A stretch of 63,759 nt of DNA from Christensenellaceae bacterium (lineage in GTDB: Bacteria; Bacillota; Clostridia; Christensenellales; Borkfalkiaceae): contig JALEKY010000069.1 of NCBI GenBank assembly GCA_022768945.1, positions 1-63,759 of the forward strand, written 5' to 3'. The notes under the pieces were generated by a model that made no database searches, was not told the origin of the DNA, and was given only the letters and a program-made list of their open reading frames with translations. A program made the translations under genes and the position numbers. This document shows, in pieces, positions 24,965-33,012 of this stretch (position 1 is the first letter of the stretch; every line of letters starts with the position of its first letter).

Positions 24965-25681
24965 ATGCCAAACACGGTAGCGATATTCGGAGATTCCATA
25001 TCTAAAGGTATTGTGTACGAAAACAAGAAATTACTCAAATTGAAAGACAGCATGGTTAACATCGTTGCCGAAGAATACGGACTGGACGTTATCAATTATT
25101 CCAAATACGGGCAAACGCTCAAAAAGCTCACGGAGAGAAAAGCCGTGGAAAAGTACTTGAGCGAGGTCGGGCAAAAAGGGGATTACGCGGTTTTCTGTAT
25201 AGGCGGAAACGACGCCGATTTCGATTGGGCGAGCGTTGCAGAAACACCGTTTGAAGACCATTTGCCGGCGACGCCCGTTTCCGAATTCGAGAAACTGCTT
25301 TCCGCAAACATTAAACTTCTTAAAGACGCGGGCGTAAACGTTATAATAACCACGATACCCCCGGTGGATTCGCAAAGGTATTTTAAAGAAGTTATCAGCA
25401 AGATAGCGGACGGCGATAAAGTCCTCGATTTTTTCGCCGGAGACGTTACGAATATTTCGAGGCATCAGGAATGTTACAATCTTGCGCTCGTAAAGTGCGC
25501 GGCTAAGTGCGGGTGCATGCTTATCGATTTGAGAACGGGGTTTTTGCTCGACAGAAAATACCTTAGGAACTATTGTGAAGACGGCATTCATCCGAACGAA
25601 CAAGGTCACCGTTTCATGGCGGAAGAGGTCATTCGTTCTCTTGAAGAGCAAGGGCTTGTTTTAAAAAAGAAAAAAGCCTGA
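24965..25681 (+). CDS. SGNH/GDSL hydrolase
   Basis: 238 residues, no signal peptide. Block I IFGDSISKG is at 7-15 (nucleophile Ser11), block III GGNDADFDW follows, and block V DGIHPNEQGH carries the Asp-His pair. This is a cytosolic GDSL-type esterase or acylhydrolase; members act on acyl groups of lipids, sugars or thioesters. GAAGGAGGAAGAG precedes the ATG. Divergent from the XRE regulator, and followed by two DegV genes on the same strand. Confidence 0.85.
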   Translation: MPNTVAIFGDSISKGIVYENKKLLKLKDSMVNIVAEEYGLDVINYSKYGQTLKKLTERKAVEKYLSEVGQKGDYAVFCIGGNDADFDWASVAETPFEDHLPATPVSEFEKLLSANIKLLKDAGVNVIITTIPPVDSQRYFKEVISKIADGDKVLDFFAGDVTNISRHQECYNLALVKCAAKCGCMLIDLRTGFLLDRKYLRNYCEDGIHPNEQGHRFMAEEVIRSLEEQGLVLKKKKA

Positions 25682-25760
25682 ATCAAAGATTATCCGCATA
25701 TTTTGCGGAGTAGAAATGGAAATATGAAGAGGCTCGGGCAAGATTATAAGCGAGGGCATC

Positions 25761-26690
25761 ATGGAAAAAGAAAAGATAATAATCACAACCGACAGCACAG
25801 CCGACATTCCGGCTAAGCTTGCGAGGAAAAGAGATATAAGGATTTCTCCTTTGCACGTTATTTTAGACGGCAAAGAATTTTCCGACGGGGTTGACGTTAG
25901 TTTGAAAGACCTCTTCGGCTACTATGAAAAAACGGGAAACCTCCCGAAGACGAGCGCATGCTCCTGCGAGGAATACAGAGCTTTTTTCGAAAAAAATCTT
26001 TCGGACGGCGACAGATTGATACATTTCAGCATTTCTTCGGAATGTTCGTGCTCTAACGCCAACGCCGAAGCCGCGGCGGAAGAGTTCGGAGGAAGAGTTA
26101 AAGTTATAGACAGTCGCTATCTTTCTTCCGGGCAGGGGCTTATCGTTTTAAAGGCTTGCGACCTTCGAGACGAGGGATTGTCGTTCGAAGATATAACGGA
26201 CGCTTCTCTTGCTCTTACCGACAGAGTTCAGACTTCCACGCTGATCGATACCACGGAATTCCTTCATAAAGGGGGCAGATGTTCTGCCGTAGCGGCGGTT
26301 ATAAGTAAAATTCTTAAGATACACCCTTGCGTTTATATGAAGGACGGAAAGCTTTCGGTAATGAAAAAATACGTGGGTTCTCTTACCCGAAGCATAGGCT
26401 CTTATGTGGAAGATATTTACGCAAAAGTGCCCTATTACGACGATAAACGAGCATTTATCACTCACACGGGCTGCTCCGAAGAGATAGTTGACGCGCTGGT
26501 AAAAAAGGTTAAAGAACTGTATAATTTTAAGGAAGTAATAGTAAACGAGGCGGGCGCGACGGTAGCCGTGCATGCAGGTCCCAACGCGATAGGTTTTCTT
26601 TATATCAAAGGAGAAAACAAGGAGCAGACGGAAGCTCAGCCCGTTTCGGAAAAGAAAAAAATAAATCGTTTCGTCAAAAATCTCGCCTAA
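25761..26690 (+). CDS. DegV family fatty-acid-binding protein, copy 1
   Basis: 309 residues. TTDSTADIPA at the N-terminus, SPLHVILDGKEFSDGVDV, TSACSCEEY, then HKGGRCSAVAAV and the C-terminal VHAGPNAIGFLYI are the DegV signature. DegV (FakB) proteins cradle a fatty acid for phosphorylation by a FakA-type kinase, feeding exogenous fatty acids into phospholipid synthesis; no FakA is in the window. A polar tail of about 25 residues (EQTEAQPVSEKKK) is longer than in copy 2. Several positions are Ser-Cys rich. Confidence 0.9.
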   Translation: MEKEKIIITTDSTADIPAKLARKRDIRISPLHVILDGKEFSDGVDVSLKDLFGYYEKTGNLPKTSACSCEEYRAFFEKNLSDGDRLIHFSISSECSCSNANAEAAAEEFGGRVKVIDSRYLSSGQGLIVLKACDLRDEGLSFEDITDASLALTDRVQTSTLIDTTEFLHKGGRCSAVAAVISKILKIHPCVYMKDGKLSVMKKYVGSLTRSIGSYVEDIYAKVPYYDDKRAFITHTGCSEEIVDALVKKVKELYNFKEVIVNEAGATVAVHAGPNAIGFLYIKGENKEQTEAQPVSEKKKINRFVKNLA

Positions 26691-26787
26691 ACACATAGGC
26701 TGATTGCGATAATATTCCCTCTCGGCAACAAATTATCCCGAGGGAATCGAATAAATAATAAACCGTAAATCATTCTTTCACGCTGTG

Positions 26788-26817
26788 AAAAGCGGCTTTC
26801 CTTAGGGAAGGCTTTTT
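26788..26817 (+). terminator. probable terminator between the DegV genes
   Basis: AAAAGC and CTTTCC pair with GGGAAG and GCTTTT around a TTA loop with a GG bulge, ending in TTTTT. A second inverted repeat, ATTCCCTC/GAGGGAAT (26714-26747), lies just upstream. The second DegV gene probably has its own promoter. Confidence 0.5.
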
Positions 26818-26904
26818 AGGAAATCGCAGCAACGAAAAGAGTGGTTTTATGGTGTAAAAAAATATAAATGTATGAAAAAATATGAGAAAAAGGAGACTTT
26901 TTGA

Positions 26905-27753
26905 ATGAAAAACGTAGTTATTACCGTAGACAGTACCGCCGATTTTTCAAAAGAGATTATCGAAAAATACGATATAAGGGTATCGCCCCTTCACGTTTTG
27001 CTCGGAGACAACGAGTATCGCGACGGAGTGGACGCTACGCCGCAGGATATTTTCGAATACGTGAAAAAAACTAACGTTCTCCCTAAAACGAGCGCATGCG
27101 CGACCGAAGAGTACGTAGAATTCTTTACCCGTCAGCTTGAAGAAGCGGAAAAAGTCATTCATTTTAACATATCCGCGGAGTGTTCTTCGTCTAACGCGAA
27201 CGCCGTAGAGGCGGCAAAGCGTTTTGGCGGCAGGGTTTACGTTGTGGATACCCGTCAGCTTTCCACCGGTCAGGGACTTCTCGCGCTGAAAGCATGCGAC
27301 CTTCTTCAGGAGGGCAAGACGGTAGACGAAGTGTATAATACCGTTTTATCTCTCACCGATAAAGTTCAGACTTCGTTCGTCGTAGATACGGTCGACTACC
27401 TTTATAAAGGAGGAAGATGTACCGCCGCGGCTGCCGTCGTTTCCAAAATTCTGAAGATTCATCCGTCTATTTTTATGGATAACGGCAAGCTTGTTGTAAG
27501 AAAGAAATATATGGGCAATCTTAAGCGTTGCATCGGCGCGTACGTGGACGATTTGGCGGTGGATTTTCCCGATTACGACGATACGAGAGTATTCATAACG
27601 CATTCTCATTGTTCGGACGACATAGTAGAGCTTATCAAAGAAAAGGTTAAAGAAAAATTCTCGTTTAAGGATATTGAAGTAACTACGGCGGGTTGCGTGG
27701 TGACGAGTCACTGCGGACAGGGAACCCTCGGCGTTTTGTACATTAAAAAGTAA
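26905..27753 (+). CDS. DegV family fatty-acid-binding protein, copy 2
   Basis: 282 residues, the usual DegV length. It matches copy 1 along the whole chain: VDSTADFSKEI, SPLHVLLGDNEYRDGVDA, LPKTSACATEEY, YKGGRCTAAAAVVSKILKIHPS, and SHCGQGTLGVLYI at the end. It begins after a 214-base gap with AAAAAGGAG ahead of ATG. Two paralogues may bind different acyl chains, as FakB1 and FakB2 do in Staphylococcus (inference). A strong terminator follows. Confidence 0.92.
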   Translation: MKNVVITVDSTADFSKEIIEKYDIRVSPLHVLLGDNEYRDGVDATPQDIFEYVKKTNVLPKTSACATEEYVEFFTRQLEEAEKVIHFNISAECSSSNANAVEAAKRFGGRVYVVDTRQLSTGQGLLALKACDLLQEGKTVDEVYNTVLSLTDKVQTSFVVDTVDYLYKGGRCTAAAAVVSKILKIHPSIFMDNGKLVVRKKYMGNLKRCIGAYVDDLAVDFPDYDDTRVFITHSHCSDDIVELIKEKVKEKFSFKDIEVTTAGCVVTSHCGQGTLGVLYIKK

Positions 27754-27771
27754 AATTGCGTTTTCGATTAT

Positions 27772-27813
27772 ATCGCGGCTCAAGGGCATTTCGCTTTTCT
27801 GCCGCGATTTTTT
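27772..27813 (+). terminator. intrinsic terminator after the second DegV gene
   Basis: ATCGCGGC (27772-27779) pairs with GCCGCGAT (27801-27808), followed by a T-run to 27813. It separates the DegV genes from the ATPase promoter. Confidence 0.85.
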
Positions 27814-27848
27814 ATGCCTCGCAAATGAACCGTAAGCGTAAAAAACGT

Positions 27849-27926
27849 TTGAAAAATCAAAGCGATTGTGGTACAATATATATAATGTTATGCGCGCACG
27901 CGCGAACGACCGCGCAAAGTTAACAT
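27849..27926 (+). promoter_or_regulatory. V-ATPase operon promoter with 5' stem-loop
   Basis: TTGAAA (27849-27854), a 17-base spacer and TACAAT (27872-27877) predict a start near 27884. From that point ATGTTATGCGCG (27885-27896) pairs with CGCGCA (27911-27916) and TAACAT (27921-27926), forming a stem at the very 5' end of the message, as seen in RNAs protected from decay. A second small hairpin ACGGGCAGCCCGT follows at about 27971. The leader is about 155 bases. Confidence 0.7.
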
Positions 27927-28038
27927 TTATTTAAAGAAAAAATACTACAATGATTTGAAATACCGTATGTACGGGCAGCCCGTGCGGTTGCTCAGAATGC
28001 CGATCGGCGGCTGACAAAAACGGTGATTGGAGCGGCGT

Positions 28039-28359
28039 ATGATAAACGAACTTGTATCTTCAATATTGGAAGCCGAACAAAGGGCTTCCGAAATTTCGGC
28101 GGAAGCTGTCGAACGCGCTCAGGGCATAAACGACGAAGCGCGCGCAAAGGCGAACGAGCGGATTAAAACCGCCGAGGCTTTGCTTAAAGCGGACATGGCG
28201 AAAGAGACGGAAAAAAACAAAGCTTTTGCAAACGAGATTTACGACGAGATTCTTTCCGCGGGAAAGAACGAAGCGCAAAATCTTAAACATAAATGCGCCA
28301 AAGACGCGAAAAAATATGCCGAAGAAATTGCGAGAGGTGTTTTAAGTGGCGATTGCTGA
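28039..28359 (+). CDS. V-type ATPase subunit H/G-like (peripheral stalk)
   Basis: 106 residues, almost wholly an alanine- and glutamate-rich helix (EAEQRASEISAEAVERAQG ...) without tryptophan. This is typical of the stalk coiled-coil that pairs with subunit E and is often annotated V-ATPase subunit H or NtpF in Firmicutes. ATG 28039 is chosen over an upstream TTG (28027) because GGAG lies six bases before it. First gene of the operon; its end overlaps the start of subunit I by 14 bases, indicating coupled translation. Confidence 0.78.
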   Translation: MINELVSSILEAEQRASEISAEAVERAQGINDEARAKANERIKTAEALLKADMAKETEKNKAFANEIYDEILSAGKNEAQNLKHKCAKDAKKYAEEIARGVLSGDC

Positions 28360-30349
28360 AATGTCCCGTTTGAAGTTGGCGGGGCTGACAAAGGAAAAGG
28401 ATATAATTCTTAACGCTCTCGCTTCAACCGGTCTTGCGGAGATTAAGAGTACCGAGCTTTTGCCCGATACCGAGTTTACCGAGCAGCCGGAGAAGAAAGC
28501 GAATACGGAGAAGAAGCTTTCGGAGCTTGCCGAGTGTATAGAATTCGTTTCCACGTATAGCGAAAGGTACGCAAAAGAGCATAAAGTTAAGGAAAGTGCC
28601 GGCGGCGAAATCGAGATGGAATTTAATTCTTTCGCAAACGCAGGGAAAGACGAAGAGAGAGTTTTGTCCGTAGCAGCTCGTGTTAAAGCCGTTAACGACA
28701 AGATTTTTTCCGCAAGGAATTCCATAACGCAGTGCGAAACCACTCTCAGACAGGTCGAGCCGTATCTTAACGTAAAGGAAAAGTTTTGCCAGTTTGCGGA
28801 TACGAAGCTTGCTAAAATTTACTTCGGAGCGATACCTTCGGACAAGATTAAAGAATTCAAGGCGATTTTCGACGGCGAGGAAGCCGTGGATTACGAAGAA
28901 TGGGAAAGCAACGGCGATTTTACCGCGGTGTTGGTAGCCGCGCACAGAGACGTTTCCGAAAACGTGTTGCCGACGCTTAATTCGATAGGCTTTCAGCGTT
29001 GTCCTTTCGCCGGTGAAACTACTTCCGAAAAAATCAAACAATATAACGAAAAGGAAATTAAAAATCTCGAAAAAGAGATAGGCGAAGCCGAGAAGGAGTT
29101 GTTTTCGTTTAAGGACGAGCTCGGCTCGATGAAAATCCTCGCGGACTATTACTCTTTCGAACTCGAAAAAATAAACGCGATGGAAAAAGCCCCGGGAACG
29201 GCTACGAGCTTCGTCCTCGAAGCGTATGTACCGAAAGACGGGCAGAAAAAAGTAGCAGAAACTCTCGACGGCTGCACGGACTACGTTTGCTACGAGTTCT
29301 TCGACGTAGACAAGGACGAAATGCCGCCCACGCTTATGAAGAACAATAAGGTGGTTAAGAATTTCGAGTTCGTCACGAATATGTACTCGGCTCCGAACTA
29401 CCGTGAACAGGATCCCAACCCGATTATGAGTATATTCTTCAGTATATTCCTCGGGTTTATTATGGGCGACGCGGGTTACGGACTGATTATGGCTATAGGC
29501 GGTTTCATCTACGCCGCAAGAATTAAGCGCGATACCGGAATGAAACGCCTTGCGAACGTAATAGGAATAGGCGGATTGTTCGCAATCGTTTTCGGCGTGA
29601 TGTTCGGCTCGTACTTCGGGTTCTCGCCCGTGCCGAGCGACAGTAACCCGTTCACGATACCGTTTTTACCCAAACCTATAATGCCGGACGCGCAAAAGGA
29701 TTTGTCCTCGCTTGCCGGTATAACCGTTCCTTCGGTGCTTCTGATAGCTCTCGGAATGGGTATAGTTCAACTTATGGCTTCCAACGCGTTCAAAGCTTAC
29801 AGCGAATTCAAACTCGGCCACGTTGCGGACGGACTTTTCTTCGGTGTGGTGTGGGTGTTCTTCCTCGGCGGAATGGGCGTTATGATACTCGGTCTTGTAA
29901 GCGAGCTGAATATGTCTTACCTTGCCGTGCCGGGCGCGATAGTCGCGTGCGCGTCGCTGTTTATAGCGGCGGTGACTGCCGGAATTCACGAAAAGGGAAT
30001 AGGTAAATTCACAAAGGGCTTCGGCGCCGTGTACGGAATTATAAATTATCTTTCGGATATTTTAAGTTACGCAAGACTGTACGGTCTTATGCTTTCGGGC
30101 GCGGTAATCGCGCAGATAGTTTCGGGGCAGGGTATGCTGCTTTTAACGAACGGCAATCCGATATTCGCGGTCCTCGGCTTAGTCGTAATAATTATCGGTC
30201 ACGTTTTCAATCTTGCTATGAACGTTCTCGGCGCGTACATTCACGACGCGAGATTGCAGTACATCGAATTCTTCTCGAGATTCTATACGGGCGACGGAGA
30301 ACTGTTCGCACCGCTCGGCAGCAAGAGAAAGTACGTGTATTTAAAGTAA
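28346..30349 (+). CDS. ntpI: V-type ATPase subunit I (membrane stator, a-subunit)
   Basis: 667 residues. The first 330 form the soluble arm, rich in coiled coil. The rest holds about seven or eight membrane helices, beginning with the family signature NPIMSIFFSIFLGFIMGDAGYG. The essential arginine region appears as LSDILSYARLYGL near 575-590. It forms the ion half-channels against the K ring. GTG start with GAGAGGTG ahead, overlapping the upstream gene. Full length for the family (about 650). Confidence 0.94.
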   Translation: MAIAEMSRLKLAGLTKEKDIILNALASTGLAEIKSTELLPDTEFTEQPEKKANTEKKLSELAECIEFVSTYSERYAKEHKVKESAGGEIEMEFNSFANAGKDEERVLSVAARVKAVNDKIFSARNSITQCETTLRQVEPYLNVKEKFCQFADTKLAKIYFGAIPSDKIKEFKAIFDGEEAVDYEEWESNGDFTAVLVAAHRDVSENVLPTLNSIGFQRCPFAGETTSEKIKQYNEKEIKNLEKEIGEAEKELFSFKDELGSMKILADYYSFELEKINAMEKAPGTATSFVLEAYVPKDGQKKVAETLDGCTDYVCYEFFDVDKDEMPPTLMKNNKVVKNFEFVTNMYSAPNYREQDPNPIMSIFFSIFLGFIMGDAGYGLIMAIGGFIYAARIKRDTGMKRLANVIGIGGLFAIVFGVMFGSYFGFSPVPSDSNPFTIPFLPKPIMPDAQKDLSSLAGITVPSVLLIALGMGIVQLMASNAFKAYSEFKLGHVADGLFFGVVWVFFLGGMGVMILGLVSELNMSYLAVPGAIVACASLFIAAVTAGIHEKGIGKFTKGFGAVYGIINYLSDILSYARLYGLMLSGAVIAQIVSGQGMLLLTNGNPIFAVLGLVVIIIGHVFNLAMNVLGAYIHDARLQYIEFFSRFYTGDGELFAPLGSKRKYVYLK

Positions 30350-30357
30350 AAAACGTT

Positions 30358-30386
30358 AAACCCCGTAAATCGCGCAAAAACGATAT
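30358..30386 (+). repeat. degenerate relative of the dispersed element
   Basis: AAACCCCGTAAATCGCGCAAAAACG shares the CCCCGTAWWTCGCGC half of the dispersed element (compare copy 10) but lacks the TTAT end. It lies in the I-K gap of the ATPase operon. Confidence 0.4.
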
Positions 30387-30428
30387 AAAATTCAAGCGGG
30401 ATTGCGGAAAAAAATCAATAAACAAAAC

Positions 30429-30454
30429 GCCTTGAAATTCAAGGCAAACGGAGG
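30429..30454 (+). promoter_or_regulatory. stem-loop and strong ribosome binding site before subunit K
   Basis: GCCTTGAA/TTCAAGGC (30429-30445) is a perfect 8-pair hairpin with a one-base centre, followed at once by AAACGGAGG. Strong translation initiation is expected because the K ring needs about ten copies per complex. Confidence 0.6.
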
Positions 30455-30465
30455 AAATAAACAAT

Positions 30466-30882
30466 ATGGAACAAGCAATCGGATATTTCGGACTGGCACT
30501 GTGTATGATTTTCTGCGGACTCGGCTCCGCTTACGGGCTTTACAAAGCGGGCACCGCGGCGGCGGGCGTTCTTTCCGAAGATCCCAAAAAGTTCAGTAAG
30601 GTAATGATTCTCGTAGTTCTCCCGGCAACTCAGGGTATTTACGGCTTCGTTATTTCTATCTTAGGTATCTCCGCGGGACTTACCGGCTGGGAACTGTTTG
30701 CGAAAGTAATGCCTATGGCTGTTACCGGATTTGTATCCGCGGTATTCCAGGGCATCACCGCGGCTAACTGTATTTACGCGGTAGCTAAGCAGGAATCTCT
30801 TTCGGGTAAACTTTTACTGTTCCCCGCTATGATTGAAACCTACGCGATACTCGCACTTGTCGTATCCATTCTTATACAGTAA
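30466..30882 (+). CDS. ntpK: V-type ATPase subunit K (rotor ring, c-subunit)
   Basis: 138 residues with four membrane helices in two hairpins. The sodium-binding ligands known from Enterococcus hirae NtpK (Leu61, Thr64, Gln65, Gln110, Glu139) all have counterparts: LPATQGIYGF in helix 2, FQGITAAN in helix 3 and MIETYAIL in helix 4. This supports sodium rather than proton as coupling ion (inference from the ligand set). Slightly shorter than the Enterococcus protein (156). Its stop overlaps the next start as TAATG. Confidence 0.94.
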   Translation: MEQAIGYFGLALCMIFCGLGSAYGLYKAGTAAAGVLSEDPKKFSKVMILVVLPATQGIYGFVISILGISAGLTGWELFAKVMPMAVTGFVSAVFQGITAANCIYAVAKQESLSGKLLLFPAMIETYAILALVVSILIQ

Positions 30883-31448
30883 TGAAAGAACATTCGATAA
30901 TTGAAAAAATAATCTCCGACGCGGAAGCGAAAGCAAATCTTACGATTGCGGACGCCGAACGCGCCGCGGCAGATACCCTTCGCGAAGCTGACGAAAAAGC
31001 GGAAAAAACGAGAAAGGAGCAGCTTGAACTTCTCGTAAAGAGAGACGAGGATTACGTCGAAAAGAAAAAAATCAACGCAAGACTCGATTGCAACAAGCTG
31101 ATTCTTAAAACGAAAATAGAGATTTTAGACGATGTTTTTTCGCGCGCACTCGGGATTTTAAAAGACCTCGGAGAGAAAGAGTACGTTGATTTTTGCGGAC
31201 GGATGATTGAAAAATACGCGCAGGAGGGCGACGAGGTCGTTTTGTCTTCCTCTTGTCGCTATCGCGATAAAATCAACGCTTTACCCGTGATAAAGGCGCT
31301 TTCTTTAAAAACGGGAAAGACCGGTTCGTTTGCCGGCGGAGTTATTCTCATCGGAGAAAAGACGGATAAAAATCTGACGTTCGAAACTATAATCGCTTCC
31401 GAAAGGGAAAAGAAACAGGCTGAAATTGCCGAGAAGCTGTTCGGCTGA
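30882..31448 (+). CDS. ntpE: V-type ATPase subunit E (peripheral stalk)
   Basis: 188 residues. The N-terminal 80 residues are a charged helix (DAEAKANLTIADAERAAADT...) and the C-terminal half is the globular E domain with VVLSS and GGVILIGEKTDKNLTFETII. It pairs with the small helical stalk subunit. Start ATG at 30882 overlaps the subunit K stop by one base. A 109-base gap with two GC-rich hairpins (GGCGGC/GCCGCC and GGGAAA/TTTCCC) precedes subunit C. Confidence 0.9.
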   Translation: MKEHSIIEKIISDAEAKANLTIADAERAAADTLREADEKAEKTRKEQLELLVKRDEDYVEKKKINARLDCNKLILKTKIEILDDVFSRALGILKDLGEKEYVDFCGRMIEKYAQEGDEVVLSSSCRYRDKINALPVIKALSLKTGKTGSFAGGVILIGEKTDKNLTFETIIASEREKKQAEIAEKLFG

Positions 31449-31557
31449 GATGTCGACGGGACGGATAGTCGGCGGCTGAAAAAGCTCGCAATAATTTCGC
31501 CGCCGTTGGGAAAAGCCGTTTCCCCTGCGCGGCGACAAATAGAAAAAGAGGTAAGTA

Positions 31558-32556
31558 ATGCGTTACGACGTTACGTTCACAAACGGTGTGATAAAGTCGC
31601 GCGAGAAAGATTTGCTCGGCGGTAAAATTGAAAAAATGGCGGAAAGTTCGCTTGCCGAAGCATTAGATATTCTTAAGGAAAACGGCTTCGGCGGAGGGGC
31701 GGAATGCGATAATCCTTCTTCGAGCGAGGAGCTTTTCCGCGCGGAAGAAGAAAGCGTAAACGATTTTATCCGCGAGTATTCTTCGGACGAAAAAACCGCG
31801 AGATTTTTGCTTGCCGATTATGATTTTCACAATGCCGAGGCGTTCTTAAAAAGTAAATATTTCGGCGCGGACGAAAACAGAATAGTCGGCGCGGACGGGT
31901 TTATAGCCAAATCGGAATTGAAAGAGGCTGTGGACAAGGAAAATTATTCTTCCCTTCCTTCTACGCTTGCAAAAGCCGTAAGCGAGTGCGCCGAAATGCA
32001 TAAAAACGGCACGGCGAACGGTTTTAAGGTGGATTGCGCGTTTAAAAGACAGTTGTTTTTCTATCTTAAAGAAAACGCGAAAGGTTCGGCTTTAAAGAAG
32101 ATTCTCGAGGACAGGGCAGACGGTGCGAACGTTTCTTCCGCGCTCAGATGCTCGGGCGAAGACGCGCTTAAAGAGGCTTTTGTAACGGGAGGAAAAATTC
32201 CTTTCGAAAAACTTTGCGAAATGCGACTTGCGAGCGACGAAGAGAACTTTAAACGTTGCCTTTCCGATAATAAGAGACAATTCTCGACGGGCGTAAGGAC
32301 TATCGAAGAGCGTGCGGAAACGGCGTTTAACGAGAAAATCGCAGGACAACCGCTGAGAGCTTTCGAAAGGCAGACGGACGATTATCCGGCGGAACTGCTT
32401 GCTCTTACCCGTCACGAACTTAAGGGCGCGGAGCCGCTTATCGGTTACGTGTACGCACGTCGTGCGGAAATCAAAAACGCGCGTATCGTTATGGTTTGTC
32501 TTAACGCGGGGCTTGACTCCAAGCAAATTCGCGAAAGATTAAGAAAAGTCAGATAG
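31558..32556 (+). CDS. ntpC: V-type ATPase subunit C (central stalk cap, d-subunit)
   Basis: 332 residues, all helical, with the late ATPase-C signature PLIGYVYARRAEIKNARIV. It sits on the K ring and couples it to the D/F shaft. The N-terminal 60 residues are less conserved, as is usual. AAAGAGGTAAGTA precedes ATG 31558. Length is typical (about 330-340). Operon order E-C-F-A-B-D is that of bacterial V/A-type ATPases. Confidence 0.9.
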   Translation: MRYDVTFTNGVIKSREKDLLGGKIEKMAESSLAEALDILKENGFGGGAECDNPSSSEELFRAEEESVNDFIREYSSDEKTARFLLADYDFHNAEAFLKSKYFGADENRIVGADGFIAKSELKEAVDKENYSSLPSTLAKAVSECAEMHKNGTANGFKVDCAFKRQLFFYLKENAKGSALKKILEDRADGANVSSALRCSGEDALKEAFVTGGKIPFEKLCEMRLASDEENFKRCLSDNKRQFSTGVRTIEERAETAFNEKIAGQPLRAFERQTDDYPAELLALTRHELKGAEPLIGYVYARRAEIKNARIVMVCLNAGLDSKQIRERLRKVR

Positions 32557-32579
32557 TCGTTATTTTCGGAGATATAAAT

Positions 32580-32903
32580 ATGAACAAAATGGCGGTAGTC
32601 GGCGACAACGACAGCATAATGGTCTTTAAAGCGGCGGGCGTGGACGCGTTCGGCGCGGAAGACGAAAAAAAAGCCAAAGAAATTTTAAGGCAGATAGCCA
32701 AGGATTATTCGGTAATATTTTTAACCGAAGAACTTGCCGAGGAGCTGAGAGACTTTTTGAAGCGTTTTAACGAAAGTCCTTATCCCGCGATACTCTGTAT
32801 TCCTTCGAAAAAAGGTAGCACGGGTTTCGGAATGGAGGAGCTCAGAAAGGCTTCGGAAAAAGCTCTCGGCATAGATATTTTATTTAAAGACAAAAACAGA
32901 TAA
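32580..32903 (+). CDS. ntpG: V-type ATPase subunit F (central shaft)
   Basis: 107 residues with the alternating strand-helix fold of subunit F: KMAVVGDNDSIMVFKAAGVD at the start, VIFLTEELAEEL in the middle and PYPAILCIPSKKGSTGFG near the end. It binds subunit D in the rotating shaft. Naming differs among species (NtpG in Enterococcus, AtpF elsewhere). Starts 23 bases after subunit C. Confidence 0.9.
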   Translation: MNKMAVVGDNDSIMVFKAAGVDAFGAEDEKKAKEILRQIAKDYSVIFLTEELAEELRDFLKRFNESPYPAILCIPSKKGSTGFGMEELRKASEKALGIDILFKDKNR

Positions 32904-32931
32904 TTACAGTTCTGCGGACGGGGTTATTTAT

Positions 32932-32969
32932 AAAAAACCTCGTAAAACGCACGTTATCGGCATTTTTTT
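32932..32969 (+). repeat. CGCRCRTTAW dispersed element, copy 3
   Basis: Core CGCACGTTAT at 32948-32957 within AAAAAACCTCGTAAAA...CGGCATTTTTTT. Located inside the ATPase operon, 44 bases upstream of the subunit A start. Confidence 0.72.
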
Positions 32970-33012
32970 GAGTGCCCAAAATACGAAAAAGACCTTCATC
33001 GGGAGGACGTAA

